The notes under the pieces are model-generated. The model searched no databases. It saw only the letters and a list, made by a program, of their open reading frames with translations, and was not told where the DNA came from. Shown here piece after piece: positions 8,442 to 18,210 of a DNA stretch of 64,000 nt; positions within the stretch are counted from its first letter, which is position 1, and each line of letters opens with the position of its first letter. Source of the DNA: CAXXOK01 sp963678055. GTDB taxonomy: Bacteria; Bacillota; Clostridia; Christensenellales; Aristaeellaceae. The position numbers and the translations under genes are program-made. Location: NCBI GenBank assembly GCA_963678055.1, contig OY782679.1, positions 124,001-188,000 of the forward strand. Reading direction: 5' to 3'.

Positions 8442-10199
8442 TTACTTGAACTGGTTTTCGTACAGCGCTGCGTACAGGCCTTGTTTTTCAAGCAGCTCGT
8501 CGTGCGTGCCGCTTTCCTTGATTTGCCCGTCCTCCATCACCAGAATGCGGTCGCAGCTTTTAAGGCTTTCTAAATTGTGGGAGATAATCAGCGCGGTTTT
8601 GGATTTCATCAACTTTTGCAGGGACTTCCACACCACCTGCTGGCTTTCGCCATCCAGTGCGGCGGTCGGTTCGTCCAGCAGCAGCAGTTTGGCATCGGCC
8701 AGGAACGCGCGCGCAATGGCAATGCGCTGGCGCTGCCCGCCGGACAGGTTTTCCGATCCCTCGTCCACGATGGTATCATAGCCCTGGGGAAGTGCTTGGA
8801 TAAACTTATGCGCACCTGCCGCCTTGGCCGCGCTGATGATGTCCTCCTCCGAGGGTTCTACACCGTCGCCGTAGCGGCCCATGGCGATGTTTTCGCGCAC
8901 GCTGCGGTGAAACAGCGGTGCGGATTGTTCCAGATAGATCAGTCTTGCGCGCCACTGGTCGGGGCTGCAGGACGCTGCATCCACACCGTGCAGGGTAATT
9001 GTGCCGGAGTCCGGCTCGTAAAATTTAAGCAGCAGTTTAAACACCGTGGTTTTACCACAGCCAGACGGCCCCACCAGCGCAACCTTTTCGCCGTCGCGGA
9101 TAGTGAACGACAGTCCATTCAGCAGCTCGTTCTTAGCCAGATAGCCGAACACAACCTCCTGAAACGACAGCGTATCACCGCTCATCCGTGAGCAGCTCGC
9201 GGGTTCGTTTTCTTCCTGGGGTGCGCCCAGCGCGGCGATAATGCGGTCGCCCGACACGGCGGAGGTAATCAGCAACCGCCAGGTGTTGCCCAGGCAGTTG
9301 ACCATCTCAAACACGGAGCTTTGCAGCGGAAAGGCCAGCAACAATAGTGCAAAGGTGATTTCGCCCTGTTGTATCAGCGCGATGCCAACCATGAAGAACA
9401 CCACCAGCGATACCGCTGATAAAAGCGCGCTGAGGGAGCGCACATGTACGTCCAGATTGCGGGCGGCTACACCGTCGCGCGCCAGACCGTCGCTGGTGTT
9501 TTCATAGCTTTCCATCTGCGCATCGGCCGTGCCCCAGTAGCGGTGCGCGATATTACCGGCCAGCAGATCCGAAAAGCTGGACACGGCTGCATCGGTGGCC
9601 TCTCGCAAATGCACGTTGCGCTGATGAATCTTTCCGCCCATCAGCACCGCGCTCAGCAGTGCGATCAGCCCGAACAGAAGCGGCACAAAAATCAGCCGCC
9701 AGTCCACCGCCGTAATGGTAATTAGCGCGGCAACGCCCTGCACAAATGGCATGAAAAAGGTCATCATCATGCCTTGGAAATAGAAGTTCTCCAGAATTTG
9801 CATGTCGGAGTTCAGCAGCGTCATCGCTTCGCCGGAGTGGCGGGCGGACGCAAAGGATTCTGTTTGCCTAAGCCAGGCTGACAGCAGCTTTTTTTGTATG
9901 GAAGCGCGGATGCCAAGACCCCCGCGCAGGTTAAACTGATAGCCAAGTACAACCAGCGGAACAAAGCATGCCAGCATGATCAGCAGCTGCGTCAGCTTGG
10001 GCACGGCAGACAGGCCGAGCGCATATTCGCGCAGCGTTACGCTCATTACCAGTCCCACCAGCAATGCCAGTAGATAACTGCCCAGCCCTGCCAGCGTTAC
10101 GCCCAGCAAGCACATCAGCCATTTGGGCATGCCCAGTTTAATCAGGCGGAAGACGGTTTTCATCACGCTGCCAAAGCGCAGATTTTGCTTAGTTTCCAT
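8442..10199 (-). CDS. ABC exporter half-transporter (membrane plus ATPase domains), second subunit
   Basis: A 585-residue fusion of a six-helix exporter-type membrane domain (about 1-320) and an ATPase domain. Walker A is GPSGCGKTT, the signature LSGGQRQRIAIARA and Walker B LLLLDEPTAALD, all intact. An ATG at 10199 is chosen because GGGGGAGG lies just before it; an upstream ATG at 10235 has no site and would overlap the neighbour more. The start overlaps the end of the first subunit by 11 bases. The two probably form a heterodimer of the multidrug, lipid or peptide exporter type. The substrate cannot be told from sequence. Confidence 0.9.
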   Translation of the reverse strand: METKQNLRFGSVMKTVFRLIKLGMPKWLMCLLGVTLAGLGSYLLALLVGLVMSVTLREYALGLSAVPKLTQLLIMLACFVPLVVLGYQFNLRGGLGIRASIQKKLLSAWLRQTESFASARHSGEAMTLLNSDMQILENFYFQGMMMTFFMPFVQGVAALITITAVDWRLIFVPLLFGLIALLSAVLMGGKIHQRNVHLREATDAAVSSFSDLLAGNIAHRYWGTADAQMESYENTSDGLARDGVAARNLDVHVRSLSALLSAVSLVVFFMVGIALIQQGEITFALLLLAFPLQSSVFEMVNCLGNTWRLLITSAVSGDRIIAALGAPQEENEPASCSRMSGDTLSFQEVVFGYLAKNELLNGLSFTIRDGEKVALVGPSGCGKTTVFKLLLKFYEPDSGTITLHGVDAASCSPDQWRARLIYLEQSAPLFHRSVRENIAMGRYGDGVEPSEEDIISAAKAAGAHKFIQALPQGYDTIVDEGSENLSGGQRQRIAIARAFLADAKLLLLDEPTAALDGESQQVVWKSLQKLMKSKTALIISHNLESLKSCDRILVMEDGQIKESGTHDELLEKQGLYAALYENQFK

Positions 10200-11925
10200 C
10201 GTCCTCCCCCTTTTCCTGGGCAGTATAAAGCCCATAATATAAGCCGCGCTTTGCTAAAAGCTGGTCGTGGGTGCCTTCCTCGGCAATACGACCCTCGTGC
10301 AGGAACAAAATGCGGTCGGCGTCGGTCACGCTGGACAGCCGGTGGGCGATCATCACGCGTGTTTTACCGGCGCTATTCTCCCGCAGGGCTTTGAGGATTT
10401 CCATCTGATGGCTGGCATCCAGCGCGGAGGTTGCTTCGTCCAGCAGTTCAATGGGCGCATCCTTCAAAAACAGGCGCGCCAGCCCCACACGTTGTTTAAG
10501 GCCCCCTGACAATAGCGAGCCATGCTCGCCGGCATCGGTATTCCAGCCTTGCTCCTGCTCCCCGATCCACTGGGTCAGTCTAGCATTTTCCAAGGCAATG
10601 GCCAGGGAAAAATCATCCGCGTCCGGGTTGCCCAGCAAGATATTGTCTTTCACAGTTCCTTTGAATACGAAGGTGTCCTGCTGCAGTACGCTCATCTGCC
10701 TGCGCAGGGCGGTAAGCTCCCACGCCTGCACATCGCGGCCCAGTACCTTTACGGCACCTTCTTGCGGTTGGAACAAGCCTGTGATCAGCTTGATAATGGT
10801 GGATTTGCCACAGCCGGAATGCCCAACCAGCGCTACTTTTTCGCCCGGATTCACAGTAAAGCTCAGGCCGCTCAGCAGCGGCGGCTCGGCCTCATCCTGC
10901 TCTGCATAGCGGAAGCTGACATTATCAAACTGCACCGCAGGCCCGCTTGCGGGCGTAGTTTCTGTGCCGCTTTTTTCCTTGTCCATATCCCAAATCGCAA
11001 ACAAGCGGTCGGCCGCCACCACGCCGGACGGGAAGTTGACCAGCACATTGGGCAGCCGAAGCAGCTCCTCCGTGGCCGACGACGCCAGGATGATGGCAAC
11101 GACAAACAGTTCGATGGAGGACTCGCCCCTGAACAAAAGCATCGCCCCGACGATTGCACAGCCAAACATGGGCAGTACATTAATCACCAGAGCGGAGATA
11201 TTGGCAGTATAAATTTTCCCGATTCCGCGTACACCTTTTTTGCGGTAATCCTCGACCACTTCTTCGGTCCACTGGTCGGCTTTATCCTGCAGACGATAGG
11301 CCTTGATGGTGGTGCGATTTTGGATCAGGTCGCGGATTTGCGCACTCATCGCGGCAAAGGACTTGCGAAAAGCAGGGATTTCCGAAAGCGAACGCTTGGT
11401 CAGCTGGGGATACATCAGTACCAGCGCTAGCGGCACCGAATAGCCGATGCCCACCCGCCAGTCAACAATAAACATCACCGCAACCAGAATCACCGGGATC
11501 AGCACACTGCGCAGTCCGTTGATCAAAAATTCGGAGTTGTTGGCCGCAAAGCGGCAGTCCGAAACAATGCGGCTGATGATATCGCCGGATTCCATTTTTT
11601 GCAGTCCGCCGTATTCCGCCCGCAAGAGGGCGCGTGCGGTGATTTTTCGATAGTTGGATTCGGCCGCTTCCGTCAGCCGCGTCATACGGATAGACCGGAA
11701 CCACTCCAGTAGCGCTGCCAGAATCATAGCGGCGGCATAGTATAGGAAACTTTCAGTCAGTGCGGTGCCGCTATCAGCGGTCAGGTTTCGGGTCACCAAG
11801 CCCAGGGCGTGCGCTGCGGAAACATGCAATAAACCGATCAGGATCACCATAATCAATTGCAGTAAATAGCGCGCTTTCTTATCGCCGCAGCGAAGCAGGC
11901 GGCGTGTATTATTAAATATCTTCAT
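10189..11925 (-). CDS. ABC exporter half-transporter, first subunit
   Basis: A 578-residue exporter half with N-terminal membrane helices and a C-terminal ATPase. Walker A is GHSGCGKST. The signature reads LSGGLKQRVGLARL and Walker B IELLDEATSALD: the signature has Leu-Lys instead of the usual Gln-Arg, so this half may carry the less standard ATP site, a common asymmetry in heterodimeric exporters (inference). It is first in a two-gene operon with a strong promoter at 12013-12041. No regulator gene adjoins it. Confidence 0.9.
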   Translation of the reverse strand: MKIFNNTRRLLRCGDKKARYLLQLIMVILIGLLHVSAAHALGLVTRNLTADSGTALTESFLYYAAAMILAALLEWFRSIRMTRLTEAAESNYRKITARALLRAEYGGLQKMESGDIISRIVSDCRFAANNSEFLINGLRSVLIPVILVAVMFIVDWRVGIGYSVPLALVLMYPQLTKRSLSEIPAFRKSFAAMSAQIRDLIQNRTTIKAYRLQDKADQWTEEVVEDYRKKGVRGIGKIYTANISALVINVLPMFGCAIVGAMLLFRGESSIELFVVAIILASSATEELLRLPNVLVNFPSGVVAADRLFAIWDMDKEKSGTETTPASGPAVQFDNVSFRYAEQDEAEPPLLSGLSFTVNPGEKVALVGHSGCGKSTIIKLITGLFQPQEGAVKVLGRDVQAWELTALRRQMSVLQQDTFVFKGTVKDNILLGNPDADDFSLAIALENARLTQWIGEQEQGWNTDAGEHGSLLSGGLKQRVGLARLFLKDAPIELLDEATSALDASHQMEILKALRENSAGKTRVMIAHRLSSVTDADRILFLHEGRIAEEGTHDQLLAKRGLYYGLYTAQEKGEDDGN

Positions 11926-12012
11926 TCTATCGGTCTCTCTGTCATGGAACTGGGAGAAGCAGGGGTTTGCGAATGCCCCGAGATATCACTACGCTTAGAA
12001 ATCATCTGTACT

Positions 12013-12041
12013 ATTTTACATGCATGTCCCTCAGAAGTCAA
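12013..12041 (-). promoter_or_regulatory. Sigma-70 type promoter of the ABC exporter operon
   Basis: On the minus strand: TTGACT (12036-12041), 17-base spacer, TAAAAT (12013-12018). It lies about 90 bases before the ATG at 11925. Confidence 0.7.
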
Positions 12042-12239
12042 TCAATACCTTTCCACATAGGCACTTTCTCGCCATTTTTAACGCAAATTTTACACGTTGG
12101 TTTTGTCTATCGGTACAGATTATGACAAATAATCACCATGTTTCGCGTTAAATACTGCTTATTGTCAGGAATGCTTATGGTCACTATATGCGTAGTGCAG
12201 ACCAAGCTACAATTCCGTGTTTTGTTGCATACCGTACAA

Positions 12240-12259
12240 AGCAGTATACTGCTAGCAGT
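12240..12259. repeat. Two overlapping perfect palindromes
   Basis: AGCAGTATACTGCT (14 bases) and ACTGCTAGCAGT (12 bases) share six bases, so the core is AGCAGT-AT-ACTGCT-AGCAGT. They could be an operator or alternative hairpins of a transcript. No adjacent regulator gene explains them. Confidence 0.5.
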
Positions 12260-12416
12260 CAATAACCCAAGGCGGCAACACCGCCCCCTGCGCCGTCTTG
12301 CGAGCAAGCGCCTGCCTTTGCCTACTACTTGTAGCAACAGCAATCTGCGTCCAATCGCCGGGGACATCGTAATTACTTAAAAACAAAACCATTGAAATTT
12401 CCGTCCCTTTGCAAAA

Positions 12417-12442
12417 CAAAACCGCACCAACGTGCGGTTTTG
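12417..12442 (-). terminator. Terminator of the hexuronate operon
   Basis: A perfect 11 bp stem (CAAAACCGCAC and its complement) with a 4-base loop starts 19 bases after the uxuB stop; on the minus strand the stem ends in a T4 run. Confidence 0.8.
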
Positions 12443-12460
12443 CATTGATACGGATATCCT

Positions 12461-14017
12461 TTATGGTAGATAACGGTTGATGGTTTCCCGAATCGCGCCA
12501 ATGCCCGCGTTCATGTCCGTGAAATACGCTTCCACTTTGTCGCCTAAACCGTGGGCGTACAGGTTGACGCCGCAGTACTCGGGATTTTCTAGTAGCGGAC
12601 GCAGCCTTTTGGTATCAAAGGGCCTGCCCAGCGCAAACCCGGCGACCAGTGGCTGCAGCGTTTCCAAATTCGGGTCGGGTGACAGGGCAAACGGCTGGCC
12701 GTCATCCCCGATTCCGGTCAGGTAGCGAGCATAGCCCGCAAACACCATGGGAATCATGGCTAAAAAGGACAGGTCTTCCTTGCCGCGCTCCACATAGGCT
12801 TTCAGCGTCTCCCCAAAGCGCACGGGCAGCTTTTTGCTGGTATCGCAGGCAATACGCTGGGGCGTATCGGGCACAAAGGGATTGGGCAGGCGCTTTTGCA
12901 GCACCTCGCCGATGAACGCCTCCGCCGACATCACCCCCGGATCGACCACCACAGGCATCCCCTCGGTATAGCCGATTTCGTGAATCAATTTCACCAGCGT
13001 TTCGTCCTTCATTTCCTCGCTGATCTTGGTGTGCGAGAGCAAACACCCAAATATCGCCAGTGCCGTATGCAGGGGGTTTAGGCAGGTACAGACTTTCATC
13101 TTTTCAATCTTGTCCACGGTTTCCCGCGTGGCAAAGATCACCCCGGCCTTCTCCAGCGGCGGTCTGCCGTTTGGAAAGTCGTCCTCAATGGCCAGGTATT
13201 CGCACTCCTCGGCGTTGACCATCGCGCTGACAAAGGTATGCTTCTGCGTCTCTACAACATCCATGCCCGTTAGCCCGTCGCGCCTGAGCATATCCAGTAC
13301 CTCCGGCGCGGGGCGGGGAGTGATTTTATCAATCATGCTCCAGGTGAAGGACACTTTAACGGAATCGCGCAGATAGCTAAGGAAATTCTCATCCACCACG
13401 CCGCGTTTGAGCCAGCTTTCAGCAACCGACAGGATGCCCGCCTTGAGCAGATCGCCATTGTGGGAACAGTTGTCCAAGCTCACCATCGCTACGGGATGCG
13501 CCCCGTTCATATAGCGCGCATAGAGCAGCTTGCAAAGCTTTGCGATGATGGACACCGGTTCGGTGATGGACTCGCCGCCAGGATCTTTGACGACATAGCC
13601 TTTTTCGGTAATCGTCATTGAGACAATCTGCAAACTCTGCGCCGTCATGATGTCCGCGATGCGTGAAAAGTCGCCGGAATAAGAAAGCGCCTGGGCAATG
13701 GAAGCAACCACACGCTTGTCCACATCGCCATCGTGCTTCAGGCTGACAGCGACCGTCAGATTGTCAAACGGGGCAAAGCCCTTTTCAATAATCTCTTCAT
13801 CATAGCATTCCGCCACAATCAGGCCCGTGTCCGTCAGCCCTTCATCCAGCAGTTTTTGCTGCAGCACCGCCGGAAACGCACGGAAGATGTTACCCGCGCC
13901 AAAGTGAATCCAGCGCGGTGTGTCCTGGGTCTTTTCGCGCATGGCCTGCACATCGAACGCAGGGACACTATAGCCTTTTTCGGCCAAAGCTGGCAGGCTT
14001 TGCAGAGTTAATTTCAT
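12461..14017 (-). CDS. uxuB: Fructuronate reductase (mannitol dehydrogenase family)
   Basis: A 518-residue member of the long-chain mannitol dehydrogenase family, which uses NAD(H) to interconvert D-fructuronate and D-mannonate. The N-terminal IHFGAGNIFRAF matches the family's dinucleotide-binding start (HFGxGxFxRA), and DNCSHNGD and MIDKITPRP are typical internal motifs. The overlap of its ATG with the uxuA stop (ATGA) and the TRAP genes upstream favour fructuronate over tagaturonate or mannitol as substrate, but UxaB-type activity cannot be excluded. It is the last gene of the operon. The isomerase UxaC is not in the window. Confidence 0.88.
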   Translation of the reverse strand: MKLTLQSLPALAEKGYSVPAFDVQAMREKTQDTPRWIHFGAGNIFRAFPAVLQQKLLDEGLTDTGLIVAECYDEEIIEKGFAPFDNLTVAVSLKHDGDVDKRVVASIAQALSYSGDFSRIADIMTAQSLQIVSMTITEKGYVVKDPGGESITEPVSIIAKLCKLLYARYMNGAHPVAMVSLDNCSHNGDLLKAGILSVAESWLKRGVVDENFLSYLRDSVKVSFTWSMIDKITPRPAPEVLDMLRRDGLTGMDVVETQKHTFVSAMVNAEECEYLAIEDDFPNGRPPLEKAGVIFATRETVDKIEKMKVCTCLNPLHTALAIFGCLLSHTKISEEMKDETLVKLIHEIGYTEGMPVVVDPGVMSAEAFIGEVLQKRLPNPFVPDTPQRIACDTSKKLPVRFGETLKAYVERGKEDLSFLAMIPMVFAGYARYLTGIGDDGQPFALSPDPNLETLQPLVAGFALGRPFDTKRLRPLLENPEYCGVNLYAHGLGDKVEAYFTDMNAGIGAIRETINRYLP

Positions 14018-15084
14018 TTGCCTTGCTCCTTTTTACGACTTAGCGCATCGTACAAGCCCAGCAGATATTGGCTGCCCATTGCGCGGTCGTACAGCCCGTA
14101 GCCGGGCATTGAAACCTCTCCCCACACAGCGCGGCCGTGATCGGGCCGGACGGGGCCGTGATAGTCAATATCCACCAGCGCCTGCATAATCTCCACCATG
14201 TCCAGCGAGCCATCCGCCGCGTAGTGGGCGGATTCCTCAAACACGCCGGGGGCGGTGTGCTTGGTGTTGCGCAGGTGCACAAAGTGTATCCGGTCGCCAA
14301 TGGCGCGAATCATATCGGGGATGTCGGTATCCGGGTTAGAGGACAGCGACCCCGTACACAGCGTAACGCCGTTATGGGGATTGGGCACGGCGCTAAGCAG
14401 CCGCTGTAGGTTTTGCTTGCCATTGATAATCCGCGGCAGGCCGAACACGCTCCATACGGGATCGTCAATGTGGATTGCCATATGGATGTCATAGCGGTCG
14501 CACACGGGCATGATGGCGTTTAGGAAATAGCAGAGGTTTGCAAACAGCTTCTCCTCGGTTACATCCTTGTACATGGCGAACAAATCCTTGATTTTTGCCA
14601 TGCGCTCCGGCTCCCATCCGGGCAGCCGAAAGCCATTGGAATGGCTGTCCATCTGCTCAAACATGCGGGTGGGGTCAATTTTGTCGATTTCCTTCTGGTC
14701 GTACGCCAGCACAGTGGAGCCGTCCGGCCGCCGCTTGGCAAGGTCCGAGCGGGTCCAGTCAAACACCGGCATGAAGTTATAACAAATCATGGGAATACCG
14801 GCTTTGCCCAGTTTTTCCAACGTGCGGATATAATTGTCGATGTAGCGGTCACGCTCCGGCGTGCCTACTTTTATGGCATCGTGAATGTTGACGCTCTCAA
14901 TGCCCAGTATTTTCAGGCCCGCGCCCTCTATCTCCTGCTGCATGGCGGCGATTGCGGCGGTGTCCCATTCTTCTCCCGGATCGGTGTCGTACAGCGTGGT
15001 GATGATTCCCTGAATACCGGGAATTTGCCGCAGCTGTTCCAAGGTCACGGTATCAAAGTTTTTTCCAAACCACCGGAATGTCAT
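14014..15084 (-). CDS. uxuA: Mannonate dehydratase
   Basis: A 356-residue enzyme that dehydrates D-mannonate to 2-keto-3-deoxygluconate, a metal-dependent TIM-barrel reaction. The MTFRWFGK start, YNFMPVFDWTR, HIDDP and PVRPDHGR match UxuA. The frame is open upstream to 15174, but the homologous part begins at the ATG at 15084, so I place the start there; a TTG at 15090 is an alternative with similar spacing to an AGGAT site. The gene lies 97 bases after the large TRAP permease and overlaps uxuB by four bases. Confidence 0.93.
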   Translation of the reverse strand: MTFRWFGKNFDTVTLEQLRQIPGIQGIITTLYDTDPGEEWDTAAIAAMQQEIEGAGLKILGIESVNIHDAIKVGTPERDRYIDNYIRTLEKLGKAGIPMICYNFMPVFDWTRSDLAKRRPDGSTVLAYDQKEIDKIDPTRMFEQMDSHSNGFRLPGWEPERMAKIKDLFAMYKDVTEEKLFANLCYFLNAIMPVCDRYDIHMAIHIDDPVWSVFGLPRIINGKQNLQRLLSAVPNPHNGVTLCTGSLSSNPDTDIPDMIRAIGDRIHFVHLRNTKHTAPGVFEESAHYAADGSLDMVEIMQALVDIDYHGPVRPDHGRAVWGEVSMPGYGLYDRAMGSQYLLGLYDALSRKKEQGK

Positions 15085-15181
15085 TTTCAATGGGAGCACA
15101 TCCTTTTTCCGCTTGTGTACAATCACCGGGTATAGAGGAACGGGCGGGAGGTTGTTGCCTCCGCGCCCGGTCAACTCACGA

Positions 15182-16483
15182 TTACAGTATCATACCAAAA
15201 AGCCGGGGGAGGAACAAGCTGATCGGCTGGAAGAACGTCACAATCAGCAGGGCAACAATCATGCAAACATAGAAGGGGAAGGTTGCTTTCACCACACGCT
15301 CCATAGGAACCTTGCCGACTGCCGACCCGATGAACAGCACCGAACCGACCGGCGGTGTCAGCAATCCAATGCCGCAGTTGAGCACAATCAGAATGCCGAA
15401 TTGTACCGGATGAATACCGATCTGCGTCGCCAGTGGCAGCAAAATCGGCGTAGTGATCAGGATGATCGGGGCCATATCCATAATGCAGCCCAGGAATAGT
15501 AGGATCGCATTGAGCAGCAGCGCTAGTATGATGGGGCTGTTGGTAATGCTGGTAATGGCATTGGCCGCCAGCGTTGGCACATGCAGTATAGTCAGGCAAT
15601 ACCCAAAGGCTTTGGAGGTTGCAATCAGAATCAGCACGATGGACAGCGTGCCGATACAATCGCCCAGCACCCTCCACACGCCTCTCCAGTTGAGGCCTTT
15701 GTACACATACACACTAACGAACAGGCTGTAGACGACCGCAACCGCGGCCGACTCGGTTGCCGTGAACACGCCGCCGACCACGCCGAATACCACAATCAGG
15801 ATCGCCGCCAGTGCCCAGAAGGACTTACCCAGCTGCACAAGCAGGTTCTTTAGGCTGAACCGCTCACCCTTGGGGTAGTTCCGGCGTACGGAAATCGCGT
15901 ACGAGCCGATCATCAGCGACAAGGCCAGCAGCGCACCTGGCAGGTACCCCGCCAGGAACAGCGCGCCGACCGACAGGCCGCCCGCCGTGGTTGCGTAGAT
16001 GACCATGTTATGGCTTGGCGGCACCAGCAAGCCTTCGCAGGCCGAGGTGATGGTCACCGCCGTGGCAAAGTCCGCGTCGTAACCCTGCTCGGTCATCATC
16101 GGAATCAGGATGGTGCCAAGCGAGGCCGTATCGGCAGCCGCCGAGCCGGAAATTCCGCCGAAGAAATAGCTGGCGACGATGTTGACCATCGCCATGCCGC
16201 CGCGCATCCAGCCCACGCAGGCGTTGGCCAGGTCAATCAGCTTGCGGGAAATGCCCCCCGTTCCCATAATCACGCCCATGGTGATGAAAAACGGAACCGC
16301 CATCAAGCTGAACGAGGAGATCCCGTTCACCATTTGCTGGCAGATGGTGATCAGGCTTTTGCCCTGATAAACCAGACACAGAATGGAGGAAATCGCCACC
16401 GCGTATGCGATGGGAAAGCGTAATAGGATCATCAATAAAAAGCTGCCAAGCAGAATGATGATCGCAATCGTTGCGGTACTCAT
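15182..16483 (-). CDS. TRAP transporter large permease (DctM type)
   Basis: A 433-residue integral membrane protein, hydrophobic throughout with about 12 helices, that forms the sodium-coupled channel of a tripartite transporter. Typical DctM segments are seen: FFITMGVIMGTGGISRKL, GISGSAAADTASLGTIL and GCIMDMAPIILITTPILLP. Its ATG overlaps the stop of the small permease. With uxuA and uxuB directly downstream, a hexuronate or aldonate such as glucuronate, galacturonate or mannonate is the likely substrate (inference). Confidence 0.92.
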   Translation of the reverse strand: MSTATIAIIILLGSFLLMILLRFPIAYAVAISSILCLVYQGKSLITICQQMVNGISSFSLMAVPFFITMGVIMGTGGISRKLIDLANACVGWMRGGMAMVNIVASYFFGGISGSAAADTASLGTILIPMMTEQGYDADFATAVTITSACEGLLVPPSHNMVIYATTAGGLSVGALFLAGYLPGALLALSLMIGSYAISVRRNYPKGERFSLKNLLVQLGKSFWALAAILIVVFGVVGGVFTATESAAVAVVYSLFVSVYVYKGLNWRGVWRVLGDCIGTLSIVLILIATSKAFGYCLTILHVPTLAANAITSITNSPIILALLLNAILLFLGCIMDMAPIILITTPILLPLATQIGIHPVQFGILIVLNCGIGLLTPPVGSVLFIGSAVGKVPMERVVKATFPFYVCMIVALLIVTFFQPISLFLPRLFGMIL

Positions 16484-17028
16484 TGCGCTTCACCTGCCTT
16501 TACAGCGTTTGTTTCGTCTTTGATAAAGTACTTTTTAACGTGGTTATAAATTGCTTCAATTTCAAATACCAGCATGGCGATGCCCGCCAGCGGAATGGGG
16601 AAATACATCCAGAACTTGGATAAAAACGGCATGGAAATATAGGTGCCCTTGCTGCCGATGCCCAAGGCGTACTTCATGCCCACGGATATCATGATAACCG
16701 CCAGCACCGACACGGCCAGGTCCGCCAGAATGTCCAGCGAAATGATCAGCTTTCTGGGCAGGTACTTATCCAGCGCCGACATGCGAATGTGTGCGCCTTT
16801 GCGGATGGCCAGCGCGGCGGAAAGTACCGCCATATAGGTCATTAAGGTCAAAACCACTTCCTCCGACCAGGATGGGTCCGGAATAAACGAAATGTAGCGG
16901 CCCGCGACCGTAAACGAGGTGATTGCGATATCCAGAATCAACAGTATTTTACATAGGAACAGAATCGCGGCATAAGCTTTGTCATATATCGGTTTGATCC
17001 GGTCAAGGACAGTAAATATTTTTGGCAT
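16480..17028 (-). CDS. TRAP transporter small permease (DctQ type)
   Basis: A 182-residue protein with four membrane helices (for example AAILFLCKILLILDIAITSF and LTLMTYMAVLSAALAI, followed by RKGAHIRM, typical of DctQ). It bridges the large permease and binding protein. The ATG at 17028 is chosen because AAAGGTGA sits at a fitting distance; a GTG four codons upstream falls within that site. It follows the binding-protein gene after a 95-base gap that holds an intercistronic hairpin. Confidence 0.9.
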   Translation of the reverse strand: MPKIFTVLDRIKPIYDKAYAAILFLCKILLILDIAITSFTVAGRYISFIPDPSWSEEVVLTLMTYMAVLSAALAIRKGAHIRMSALDKYLPRKLIISLDILADLAVSVLAVIMISVGMKYALGIGSKGTYISMPFLSKFWMYFPIPLAGIAMLVFEIEAIYNHVKKYFIKDETNAVKAGEAQ

Positions 17029-17054
17029 TGCCCTCGTCACCTTTCATCGTATCG

Positions 17055-17091
17055 AAAAATCGGACGCAGAGATACGGTTTCCCTGCGTCCG
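17055..17091 (-). terminator. Intercistronic hairpin between TRAP binding protein and permeases
   Basis: On the minus strand CGGACGCAG (17083-17091) pairs with CTGCGTCCG (17061-17069) around a 13-base loop, followed by ATTTTT. It lies between dctP-type and dctQ-type genes, so it may work as a leaky terminator or 3' stabiliser that gives more binding protein than permease. Confidence 0.65.
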
Positions 17092-17123
17092 AAAGTTATT
17101 GTTTCCGGAACTCGTTTCAGCGT

Positions 17124-18140
17124 TTATTTCATGTCCACGATCTGCTGGTAGAGTTCTTCCTGTCCAACGATATTCTCTGCGATGATATCTGCACAGGCGG
17201 CCGACCACGGGCTGTTGTCCGGAACTTCAACAAAGTTCACGCCCATGTCTTTAAGCTCTTGCAGTACAGCTTCCTCAGCGGAAGCCGACAGCGCGGCATT
17301 GAATTCCTGTGCATACTGCGCGGCGGCCAGTACGGCGGCCTGCTGGTTTTCGGTCAGCTTGGCCCAGCTGGCTTCGGACACGATAACCTGCACGGCGCCC
17401 AGGGTGTGGCCGTCAAGAATCATGCTGTCGGCCACTTCGTAGAAGGCCTTGGATTTGTAATTGGCAATGGGCTGTTCTGCACCGTCGACCACGCCGGTCT
17501 GCAGTGCCGAGTACAGCTCGTTGTAGTCAACCGGCGTGGCGGATGCGCCAAGGCCGTTGACCATGCCGGTCATAACGGGGTCATTGGATACGCGGATTTT
17601 GAGGCCCTTGAGCGAGTCGATGCCGGTGACTTCGATGCCCTTGCGGAAGAAGAAGTTACGGAAGCCTTCTTCGCCGTAGAAGATACCAAACACGCCCAGA
17701 CCCAGTTCCTGCGGCTCCAAGAGGAATTCTTTGGCCAAATCGCTGTTGGCAAAGTTCCAATAATGTGCGCGGCCCGCAAACGTATAGGGCAGCGACAGGA
17801 GCTTGGATTTTGCACAGCCATAGGTGGTCAGTGCAAACGCCGAGATGCGGGACATATCCACGGTGTCGCCGCCGGCGAGCATGGAGTCCAGCACAACGGT
17901 TTCAGAGCCTAGCACACCGCTAGCCTGAATGTCGATGATGACAGAGCCGCCGGTCAATTCAAAAACCTTGTCTTTGAATGCCGTGCCGGTCTGACCGACG
18001 ATGGAGTCAAGCGGGTTAACTTCGGCATAGGTCAGGGTCACCTGGGGATCGTTGGCTACGTCACCAAAATCCTGTGCCAGTGCGGCGGTCGCGCTGAAAA
18101 CCATAACAGCGGACAGCAAGAGAACGAGCAACTTTTTCAT
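17124..18140 (-). CDS. TRAP transporter substrate-binding protein (DctP type)
   Basis: A 338-residue secreted protein of the DctP family. Residues 1-22 are a signal peptide (LLVLLLSAVMVFSATAALA) ending in an ALA-Q cleavage site with no lipobox Cys. The mature part has the family's GLKIRVSNDPVM (with the ligand-carboxylate-binding Arg) and GVVDGAEQPIANY. It captures the substrate for the two permeases. First gene of the operon with uxuA and uxuB. Lack of a lipid anchor would be odd in a monoderm and normal in a diderm. Confidence 0.93.
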   Translation of the reverse strand: MKKLLVLLLSAVMVFSATAALAQDFGDVANDPQVTLTYAEVNPLDSIVGQTGTAFKDKVFELTGGSVIIDIQASGVLGSETVVLDSMLAGGDTVDMSRISAFALTTYGCAKSKLLSLPYTFAGRAHYWNFANSDLAKEFLLEPQELGLGVFGIFYGEEGFRNFFFRKGIEVTGIDSLKGLKIRVSNDPVMTGMVNGLGASATPVDYNELYSALQTGVVDGAEQPIANYKSKAFYEVADSMILDGHTLGAVQVIVSEASWAKLTENQQAAVLAAAQYAQEFNAALSASAEEAVLQELKDMGVNFVEVPDNSPWSAACADIIAENIVGQEELYQQIVDMK

Positions 18141-18210
18141 GGGTATGCCTCCTTGTTGGTTGTTGAATTGTCCAGAAGAGCTATCGGATCGACCCCTCTG
18201 CTTTAGCCAT

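Larger units (their letters stand above)
11926..12460. other. 535-base gap with a promoter, overlapping palindromes and a terminator
   Basis: No gene is supported here. It holds the ABC exporter promoter (12013-12041) and the uxuB terminator (12417-12442). Between them is a plus-strand promoter-like pair, TTGTCA (12162-12167), 17 bases, TATATG (12185-12190), and two overlapping perfect palindromes, AGCAGTATACTGCT (12240-12253) and ACTGCTAGCAGT (12248-12259). The rest is unexplained; a small RNA or decayed sequence is possible. Confidence 0.5.

Noticed and set aside
12138..12380. 80-codon frame in the gap after the ABC exporter
   Set aside because: No ribosome site, odd residue use and overlap with palindromes; not supported as a gene.
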